Below, piece by piece: positions 56,889 through 64,000 of a stretch of DNA of 64,000 bases (position 1 is the first letter of the stretch; every line of letters begins with the position of its first letter). The position numbers and the translations under genes are program-made. Source of the stretch: Closterium sp. Naga37s-1 (Eukaryota; Streptophyta; Zygnematophyceae; Desmidiales; Closteriaceae); contig CANJKZ010000173.1 of NCBI GenBank assembly GCA_947471745.1, forward strand, positions 248,001 to 312,000. Direction: 5' to 3'. The notes under the pieces are model-generated. The model was not told where the DNA came from and ran no database searches. It worked only from the letters and a program-made list of their open reading frames with translations.

Positions 56889-59800
56889 TCACTCGGCCAG
56901 CATCTGCTCGGAGTCAACGTCATCGCCCGTGTCCATCTGCGGCTTGCCCCCTCCCGGTGCGCCGCTCGCCTGCTTCTTCTTGAGCCCGCTGACGATGTCA
57001 TCGATGCGCAGCAGCATGCACGCCGCCTCGATCGCCGTCTTCACTGTCTGCACCTTCACTGCATACGGCTCCCACACCTGGCAGGGCCAAAGGAGGCAGG
57101 GATGCAGGGAGGGGATGAGAGAAAGGCATGCAAGGGTATGCAGCATGCACGCCGCCTCGATCGCTGTTTTGACCGTCTGCACCTTCACTGCATACAGCTC
57201 CCACACCTGGCAGGCAGCGGGGCAGGGGGGAAAGTTTGATGAGGGGAGTGCATGAAAGGGTGCGCAGGTGAGGCACCCAGCGGCTCAATGGCCGTCTTCA
57301 CTGTCTGCACCTTCACTGCGTACAGCTCCCACACTTGGCAGCCCGGGGGTAGGGGGGGGAGGGGCGGGAGGGGGGATGAGGGGAATGCATGCAAGGGTAT
57401 GCAGCATGCACGCCGCCTCGATGGCCGTCTTGACCGTCTGCACCTTCACTGCGTACGGCTCCCACACCTGGCAGGCAGAGAACGAACAGAGAGGCGGGAG
57501 GCAGGAGGTTGGAGAGGCTGGTTGTGAGTGAGTGGAAGGAGTGAAAGGGCAAATAGCACACACACCACATCAGCAATTTCCCTGTCTGCTGCCACACCTG
57601 GCAAACGCAGGGAGAGGCGGGAGGCAGGGAAACAATAAGGGATGCGAGGAGGAAGAGCACGGACAACTGCCCAACCTTCCACTGCACACGGCTGCCCAAC
57701 CGGAAGCATACACGCGGAGGAGAGGTGCGTGGGGAGGTGAGGAAGGGGCTTGAGGAGGCGAGGAGGCTATGCAGCACATCACGAGGCATGTGTGCTAGCA
57801 CTTCCCCCCAACACTCACCCCCACCACTCACCCTCACCACTCCCCACCACTCAACCTCACCACTCCCCACCACTCACCCCCACCACTCCCCACCACTCAA
57901 CCCCACCACTCACCCCCAGCAGTGCTCAAAACTCACCCCGAGCTCCTTCATGTCAGTGAGGGCGCCCGTGTCGCCGTCAATGCCTATGGACGTGTTGGCG
58001 CCTTGTGCGTGCTGTTGGGGTGCGGGGGAGGAGGGGCGGTGGGGAAATGGGTGGGGACGGGTGGAGGGGAGAATGATGCCGGTGCATTCCTGTGAATGTG
58101 CGTGTCCCTGGGCATGTGTGTTTGTCTGCAAATGCGGATGTCCCTATAGATGTGTGTGGACGAGTGAGAGAGAGGTGAGAGAGAGGTGAGAAAGAGGTGA
58201 GAGAGAGGTGAGAGAGACTTTTCAATAACGTTTTGGCTGATATGGCGTGACGTGGGGGGTGGGAGGGAGGGAGGAAGAGGTGATGGACAGAGAAGGTGGA
58301 GGAGTGACGCGAGGGAAATGTGATGAGAGGGAGGACAGGGATTGGTCGATGAGGGACAGAAAGAAGGAGAGAGGGATGAGAGAGGAACGAGGCGAGAGAG
58401 GACAGGGAAGAAAGGGACGAGAGCAGGGAGAGGACTGGAGGAATGAACGGTGGAGCGTGAAGGAGGCCAGACCGCACCACGAGGCCAGATGGCTGGCAGT
58501 GGCTGGCAGGCAGTGGGGCCGGGAAGAGTGTGCCGCCCACCTCGACCTGCCGCCCACCTCGACCTGCCGCCCACCTCGACCTGCCGCCCACCTCGACCTG
58601 CCGCCCACCTTGGCCTGCAGAGCAGTGACGGTGCGGATCACGCTGACTCCGCAGTTCTGTGCTAGCGTGCGCGGGATGACCTCAAACGCCGACGCCACTG
58701 CACGGTACGGCCACTGCAGGGAGGGGGGGCGTGGGGGGGAAGGAGAGGGGGGAAGAGTTTTGAGACATCTCAATGCAGTTCTGTGCTAGCGTGCGCGGGA
58801 TGACCTCAAACGCTGACGCCACCGCTCGGTACGGCCACTGTGGGGAGAGGCGTGGAGATGGGGGGTGGAAGGGGGCAAAAAGGGGACCAGAGAGGGGCAG
58901 AGAATGGGGATGACGGGGGAGCGAAATGGGGATGAAGGAACGGCAGTTGGCAATGGATAACCAGCTTCATTCTTCATGCGATTGGAATGCTCGGACCATG
59001 AAAGAACCAGCTTCGCTCCTCTTGAATGTCGACATATTTCAATGTGCTGCTCCATGCCCACCCACCTGCTCCATCTAACATGCGTGTATATTCCACCATA
59101 GCCTGGCTAGCACTGTGACACTGTCCACCCACCTGCTCCATGCCCTTTCACTGCCCACCCACCTGCTCAATGCCTGCCACGGTGCCAGCCTTGTCCTTGA
59201 GAGCAGCCGACACGGTCATCTCCACGGCACCGCCACCCGGCACGAGGCGAGGGTCCACCACCACATTGCGCGCCACTCCCATGGCGTCCTGGGGTTGGGT
59301 GGGAGGGGCAGAGGAGGGTGAGGATGGTGGGGTGGTGTGGTGTGTGTATGCACAGAAACAGGTGTCCCTTCCCCACTTCCCCCCCAGCACAAGGCGAGGG
59401 TCCACCCCCACATTGCGCGGCACTCCCATGGCGTCCTGGGGGTGGGGGGAGAGGGGGGGGGGGGAGGAGTGAACATGGTGTGGTGCAGTGTAATCCATAC
59501 GCCTCTCACTAATGTTGTCCTTGCTCGGCCCCCTCAGCAGCACCGTGCACGCCTTGGGCTGCTTGCACCTTCCCCACAGCTGCATTCCCTTCACCTCGCT
59601 CCACCCATTCTCACTGCTCACCTCACCTGATTGACCCCTCTCCACCCATTCCCATCCCTCCCTCACCTGCAGGTTCCGCTCCATCTCGTTCAGAATGTCC
59701 TTGCTGGCCCCCCGCAGCAGCACGGTGCACGCCTTGGGCTCTTTGCACTCCACGAGGAAGGCGAAGAACTCGTCGCCGATCTTGCGCACCTCAAACAGCC

Positions 59801-62800
59801 CCGCGCCCGTCCCCACGTCGCTCTCCTGCAGCTCCTCCACTCGGTTCACAATCGTAGCGCCCACCGCACGAGCGATGCGGTTGTTGTCGGTTTTACGGAG
59901 GCGACGAATGGCTGCGATGCCGGCTCTGGGTGGGGGGGGAGGGGGGAGGAAAAGTGAGTAGTTTTCGAAATCAAAAGGTGAAAGTTGGAGCAGGGGGGGA
60001 GCAGGTGGGGGGCAGAGGAGCACGAGTGTCAGTTCAATCCGAACAGCCCCGCGCCCATCCCCACGTCGCTCTCCTGCAGCTCCTCCACTCGGTTCACAAT
60101 GGTAGCTCCTACCGCACGAGCTATGCGGTTGTTATCAGTTTTACGGAGCCTCCTGATGGCTGCGATGCCGGCTCTGGGTGGGGGAAAGAGGGAGGGGAAA
60201 GGGAGAACGGGAAAGGGGAAGCGGGGCGGATGCTGATCCTGAATGGTGGGATATGGAAGACGGGAGGGGAAGATGGGGGGGGAGGAGAGTCGATGCTGGC
60301 TCTGGAGCTGGGGGGAGGAAGAGGGGGGTAGAGGAAGGGAGAACGGGTTTCCACAGTGCCAGCCGGGCATGCCATGAGGTTGCCGATGCTTAAAATGCCG
60401 GCTCTGGTAAAGGTGAACCAAGAAGGCAGAAACACGAGACCCGGGCGGGACGACTGGCTAGATTTTTGTACGAGGGAAAGTGGAGAGGGGGACGTGGATG
60501 GATCATGGAATGCCACTGCCAGCAACGACAGCAGTGGAGAAAGGAACGGCAAGAGAAAGAGTGCGAGCAGAGCAGAAAGAGCACTGACTTGGAGAGGTAG
60601 TGCGCAGCGAGGTCGCTGAGGCCCTTCTCCGTGATGACGAGGTCGGGCTTGAATGCTGCTATGTGGCGACACAGACCCGCTATGTACTCCTCCTCCATCT
60701 TCAACAGCTGCTCCCTGGCAGATTCAGAGACACATTGGCGCATGTATGCACATGTGGGGAGAGGGCAGAGAGGGCAGAGCGGGCAGAGAGGGCACGGACA
60801 AGGGACATGAGGGGCAGTGAGGGCGTGTGGGAGAGGAGGTGGAGGTCGCTGAGGCCCTTCTCTGTGATGACGAGGTCCGGCTTGAATGCCGCTATGTGGC
60901 GACACAAACCCGCTATGTACTCCTCCTCCATCTTCAACAGCTGCTCCCTGCCATGTGGAAAAGCGGTGGTAGAGAGGGCAAGAACAGAGCACACGAGGGG
61001 CAGTGAGCGCGTGTGGGAGAGGAGGTGGCGACACAGAGCTGCTATGTACTCCTCCATCTTTCAACAGCTGCTCCCTGGAAGAAGGAGACACAGGTGCTGG
61101 CCCCCCTCCCCTCCCCCCTCCCTTGCTCCCCCCTCCCCCCCTCTCCCTCCACCCCTTCCTGACCACTCACTCACCAGTCCTCTTCTTTCAGCAGCTCCAC
61201 GTTGGTCTGGTTCTCGCCCTTCTTGTACTCCAGGGGCGAGTCCAGCAGCACCACCCGCGGGTTCTCAATGCCTTCACAACCTCAATCCCTTTCTCACTCC
61301 ATCCCCATCCTGCCCACTCACCAGTCCTCTTCTTTCAGCAGTTCCACGTTCGTCTGGTTCTCCCCTTTCTTGTACTCCAGGGGCGAGTCCAGCAGCACGA
61401 CCCGCGGGTTCTCAATGCGGCGCCGCATCTTGCCGGGAGTCACCACGTCCTTGTTGAACATCACACCGCGCAGCACCGCACTGTCCTCTATCCGACCGCC
61501 CGGCACCTTCTCCACCTTGGCGTACTGCTTGATGTCAATCTCCTTGCGCCCGCCCACCTCCACTGCCACCGTTTGCACCGCGTCAAGTGCTAGCTCCTGT
61601 GGGTGAGGGGAAAGGGTGATGGTGAGGAGGGCAGGGATCGAGAGCAGTTATGTGGTGAGCTGCTCCCCCCCATCTCCACTTCTACCGTTGTCACCGCGTC
61701 TAGAGCTAGTTCCTGGGGGAGAGGAGAGAAGGGGGAAGTGGAGGGCGGAGAGGAGGAAAGAGAGGGAAGGGCAAGGCAAGTTGGGGGAGGAAGGGTTGAG
61801 CAGACAGGTAGCAGCTGCCCTCCTCCAGCACTGTTGTCACAGAAGAGGGGGAGAGAGTGCGATGGTGGGTGGGGGAAAGAAAGTGGGCAGGACGTGGGTG
61901 GGGAAGGGAAAGTGGAGGAGGGGATTGTGGGAAAGGGCAGGGATTGAGCAGCTACTGCTATCGGCCAAGTGCGGAGAGGAATTGAAAGGCACAGAATTCC
62001 GAAGGCGTGTAGGAGAACAAAAGCACACACGGCGAGCACACGAGGAAAGGGCGAGGAGGGAACGAGGGGTCAGGCGTGAAAGCAGGACGACTGTCACACC
62101 ATATGCTGCATTCTAAGAGGACGTACAGCCATGAGGGGAACATCATATGCTGCATTCTAAGAGGACGTACAGCCATGAGGGGAACATCATATGCTGCATT
62201 CTAAGAGGACGTACAGCCATGAGGGGAACATCATATGCTGCATTCTAAGAGGACGTACAGCCATGAGGGGAACATCATATGCTGCATTCTAAGAGGACGT
62301 ACAGCCATGAGGGGAACATCATATGCTGCATTCTAAGAGGACGTACAGCCATGAGGGGACCACCATATGCTGCATTCTAAGAGGACGTACAGCCATGAGG
62401 GGAACATCATATGCTGCATTCTAAGAGGACGTACAGCCATGAGGGGAACATCATATGCTGCATTCTAAGAGGACGTACAGCCATGAGGGGACCACCATAT
62501 GCTGCATTCTAAGAGGACGTACAGCCATGAGGGGGCCGAAGCGGGTGGTGAACTTGGTGCCGATGCAGCTCTGCAGTATGCTCAGCATCTGCTTCCCTGG
62601 TGAGGCATGGTGAAGCACAGGGAAGCACAGGGAAGCACAGGGAAGCACAGGGACGCACAGGGACGCGCGGAAGGAGCACAAGGGGACGGGGATGAATGAA
62701 TGGGATGGGTGGTGAACTTGGTGTGATGCAGCTCTGCAGTATGCTCAGCATCTGCTTCCCTGTGCGAGGAAGAGGCATGGTGAAGCACAGGGAAGCACAG

Positions 62801-63906
62801 TGCACCACAGACGGCGTGCAAGGGGACGGGGCATGAAAGGATGAGATGGGTCGGCGGCAGAGTGTGCAGGGGAATGCACGCATTAAGGCATGGAGGCAAG
62901 CGAGGGCAAGAGGGATAGTTATGGCGCAAAACAAGGGTGAGAGGGAAGAGCAGGCTGAGTGCGAGAGGCAAGTCAGAAAGGCGAGCGATGAGAGAGGCGT
63001 GCAGGGCGCAGAGAGGGAGAGGGCAGGTTTGTCTCACTGTTGTTGACGTCGATCTTGAATGCCACCTTGTCGATCACCGCTATGGCATCGTCCAACGCCT
63101 TGGTGTACGCTGGTGGGTGCATGGGGGGGTTGGGGGAATGAGCAATGGCATGGCACCATTAAGGGGTTGAGTAATTGGGGGGTGAATGGGCAATTGGTTG
63201 ATCGGGGGAGAAGGAGAGGGGAGAGGGGAAAGGCAACGGCGGGGAGATGAGGTGTTAAAGGAAAGAGTGAGAACGAAGACAGGGGCACATGATATTCTAA
63301 AGCTGCACCCACCACCCTCACCCACTGAGAGCGCCCTGCCCCACTGAGGGCGTACCTCTGCAGATAACGGTGGGGTGAAAGCCCTTCTCCAAGAAGGGCT
63401 CTGCCACGTGGAGCATCTCGCCAGCTGGCAGCACGCAGTGGTGACACGTGGCATGCCGGGCATCAAACAAACGGAGGGAATGGAAGAGTGGATAGGTGAG
63501 GGGTGAGAGGAAGGGCATGTCCGGGGCGGCTGAGCGGGCTTGCAGAGTGGAGTGAATAGCAAGGGAAAGGCGCAGCGAGAGGAGGGGATGTATCTGGCGA
63601 GGGAAAGGAGTCGAGAGGCCGGTGCTTGGGAGGAGATGCATCTCGTTAGAGGGGAGGAGAGGGGAGGAGAGGGAAGAGGAGGGAAGAGGAGGGAAGAGGA
63701 GGGAAGAGGAGGGAAGAGGAGGGAAGAGGAGGGAAGAGGAGGGAAGAGGAGCGAAGAGGAGGGAAGAGGAGCGAAGAGGAGGGAAGAGGAGGGAAGAGGA
63801 GCGAAGAGGAGGGAAGAGGAGGGGAGGGGAACCCACCAAGGATGATGACGGAGGTGGTGCCGTCGCCCACCTCCTCGTCCTGCGTGCGACTCAACTCGAT
63901 CATGGA
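56889..63906 (-). CDS. CCT3: Chaperonin CCT/TRiC gamma subunit, last 11 exons (5' end outside window)
   Basis: CCT3 is one of eight subunits of the cytosolic double-ring chaperonin that folds actin, tubulin and other proteins using ATP. Visible exons on minus: 63906-63837, 63424-63356, 63109-63038, 62596-62523, 61596-61322, 60714-60589, 59925-59667, 59288-59163, 58713-58609, 58011-57937, 57077-56889. Together they form one open frame of 479 codons plus TGA, with consistent phases and GT-AG introns. Signatures include SRTQDEEVGDGTTSV (ATP site), NKDVVTPGKM, EYKKGENQTNVEL, LVITEKGLSDLA, RRLRKTDNNRIARA, KEPKACTVLLRG and the gamma tail LLRIDDIVSGLKKKQ. The usual length is about 550 aa, so about 75 N-terminal residues lie off the right edge. 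Many introns hold extra partial exon copies, listed separately; they would shift the frame if spliced in. Confidence 0.95.
57137..57213 (-). repeat. Extra copy (nearest) of the CCT3 last-exon start
   Basis: On minus: acceptor ctgccag, then an open frame WELYAVKVQTVKTAIEAACML followed by intronic sequence instead of LRIDDIV. It lies 60 bp upstream of the true last exon. Confidence 0.92.
57274..57343 (-). repeat. Extra copy (second) of the CCT3 last-exon start
   Basis: WELYAVKVQTVKTAIEPLG on minus. The acceptor G is changed (gccaag in place of gccagg), so this copy has lost its normal AG|GTG junction. Confidence 0.9.
57393..57478 (-). repeat. Extra copy (third) of the CCT3 last-exon start
   Basis: Acceptor ctgccag then WEPYAVKVQTVKTAIEAACML on minus, followed by the same non-coding tail (catacccttgcatgc) as the copy at 57137-57213, so exon start and following intron sequence were duplicated as one block. 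Confidence 0.92.
57570..57606 (-). repeat. Short acceptor-only copy of the CCT3 last exon
   Basis: On minus: gtttgccag|gtgtggcagc. Only the acceptor and the first few exon bases resemble the true exon. Confidence 0.55.
58533..58612 (-). repeat. 17-bp minisatellite seeded by a CCT3 exon-donor junction
   Basis: On minus the end of the exon at 58713-58609 and its donor read CAGGCCAAG|GTGGGCGG. The next units read CAGGTCGAGGTGGGCGG, repeated about four times. Fifteen of 17 bases match the junction. Confidence 0.88.
58773..58842 (-). repeat. Extra upstream copy of the CCT3 exon at 58713-58609
   Basis: Acceptor ccccacag then the first 60 or so exon bases (WPYRAVASAFEVIPRTLAQN), breaking off at AQNC. 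It lies about 60 bp upstream of the true exon. Confidence 0.92.
59376..59438 (-). repeat. Extra upstream copy of the CCT3 exon at 59288-59163
   Basis: Acceptor cccccag then DAMGVPRNVGVDPRLVLGG, diverging after that. The true exon reads DAMGVARNVVVDPRLVPGGG. Confidence 0.92.
59512..59572 (-). repeat. Extra downstream copy of the CCT3 exon (59925-59667) interior
   Basis: KQPKACTVLLRGPSKDN on minus, about 100 bp downstream of the true exon that contains KEPKACTVLLRGASKD. Confidence 0.9.
60028..60182 (-). repeat. Extra upstream copy of the first half of the CCT3 exon at 59925-59667
   Basis: Acceptor cacccag then about 145 bp matching the true exon at about 90% or better by eye (RRLRKTDNNRIARAVGATIV, ELQESDVG, GAGLF), then a stop. 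A further very short copy with only ccagagccggcat lies at about 60395-60408. Confidence 0.93.
60836..60957 (-). repeat. Extra upstream copy of the CCT3 exon at 60714-60589
   Basis: Acceptor atggcag then EQLLKMEEEYIAGLCRHIAA and FKPDLVITEKGLSDL, nearly the whole exon, but lacking AHYLSK and its donor. Confidence 0.93.
61018..61082 (-). repeat. Second upstream copy of the same CCT3 exon start, frameshifted
   Basis: Acceptor cttccag then ggagcagctgttgaaagatg, where the true exon has ttgaagatg. The extra A shifts frame. The copy ends after about 60 bp. Confidence 0.9.
61170..61271 (-). repeat. Extra downstream copy of the CCT3 exon (61596-61322) end with donor
   Basis: On minus: IENPRVVLLDSPLEYKKGEN, QTNVELLKEEDW then GTGAGT, matching the exon end and donor at 61418-61316 with few changes. 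Confidence 0.93.
61658..61716 (-). repeat. Extra upstream copy of the CCT3 exon (61596-61322) start
   Basis: Acceptor cccccag then ELALDAVTTVEVEMGG, while the true exon reads ELALDAVQTVAVEVGG. A weaker third copy (gtgacaacagtgctggagg) lies at about 61812-61848. Confidence 0.88.
62100..62539 (-). repeat. 44-bp x 10 minisatellite containing a CCT3 exon-donor junction
   Basis: Ten 44-bp units of catatgctgcattctaagag... Each contains, on the gene strand, CCCCTCATGGCT|GTACGTCC, the end and donor of the CCT3 exon at 62596-62523. The true exon end is the last unit on the right. Units are nearly identical apart from a gaacat/gaccac variant. Confidence 0.95.
62703..62764 (-). repeat. Extra upstream copy of the CCT3 exon (62596-62523) start
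   Basis: Acceptor tcgcacag then KQMLSILQSCI, then a small deletion (atcacaccaag in place of atcggcaccaag) shifts frame. Confidence 0.9.
63655..63832. repeat. 10-bp purine minisatellite in a CCT3 intron
   Basis: About 17 units of gggaagagga or gcgaagagga immediately downstream (gene sense) of the exon at 63906-63837. One strand is pure purine, which could form triplex DNA. Confidence 0.9.
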
Positions 63907-63911
63907 CTGCC

Positions 63912-64000
63912 ATGCGACCCCACCCCCACACACCCATGGCACGCAGGGCAGCAGCAGGAGCAACAGCAGCAGGCAGCAGCAGCAGAGGCATGGAGAGTAT
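63912..64000 (-). other. CCT3 intron at the right window edge
   Basis: The last 89 bases hold only intron with a (tgctgc)-type run on minus. The upstream CCT3 exons must lie beyond the window. Confidence 0.7.

Noticed and set aside
62100..62539. CRISPR-like array because of regular 44-bp repeats
   Set aside because: Units are back to back with no unique spacers, lie in a eukaryotic intron, and derive from the adjacent exon-donor junction.

Overview
The window looks like nuclear DNA of a GC-rich plant-lineage eukaryote, possibly a streptophyte alga. It has spliced genes with GT-AG introns, Ty1/copia elements primed from an initiator-tRNA-Met-like site (TGGTATCAGAGC and variants), a Ty3/gypsy chromovirus and a hAT DNA transposon. 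The species cannot be fixed from sequence alone. Only two host genes are well supported, both on the minus strand. One is a 254-aa secreted protein with two EGF-like modules (38414-41243). The other is most of the chaperonin subunit CCT3/TCP-1 gamma (56889-63906, its first exons lying beyond the right edge). A partial open frame of unknown function runs off the left edge (1-380).

Nearly everything from 430 to 36765 and from 42435 to 56689 is nested mobile DNA. From the left: TE1, a copia element on + without a 5' LTR (430-7373); then a gypsy chromovirus on - (LTRs at 8195-8385 and 29650-29841). The gypsy element has been invaded by a hAT transposon (8420-12330), by copia TE3 (13662-21750, itself carrying the small LTR element TE7 at 14152-15414), and by copia TE2 (22596-29375, which has lost its 3' end in a deletion that also removed most of the gypsy gag-protease region). 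Further right are copia TE4 on - (31040-36765, 3' LTR missing), a LINE-like fragment, the EGF gene, then copia TE6 on - (42435-56689) with copia TE5 (42542-49405) sitting inside its 3' LTR. Target-site duplications confirm TE3, TE5, TE6, TE7 and, with one mismatch, the hAT insertion. Two of them (TE3 in gypsy, TE7 in TE3) are also confirmed because the host reading frame rejoins exactly.

The most unusual signal is in the two host genes. In CCT3, seven of the eleven visible exons have extra partial copies in the neighbouring intron. Each copy spans a splice junction (acceptor plus exon start, or exon end plus donor). In two cases the donor junction has become the unit of a minisatellite: 44 bp x 10 after one exon, 17 bp x about 4-5 after another. 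The EGF gene shows the same thing, plus 15-18-bp minisatellites in three introns that carry donor-like GTGAGT or GTGTG motifs. This suggests a genome-wide tendency for tandem duplication across exon edges, leaving decoy splice sites beside the working ones.

A second pattern is that most in-frame stops in the copia elements are TAG at glutamine (CAG) positions. The same glutamine in reverse transcriptase is TAG in three divergent elements (TE1, TE3, TE6). Methylation-driven CHG decay is the simplest explanation, but suppression of UAG would look similar and can be tested.
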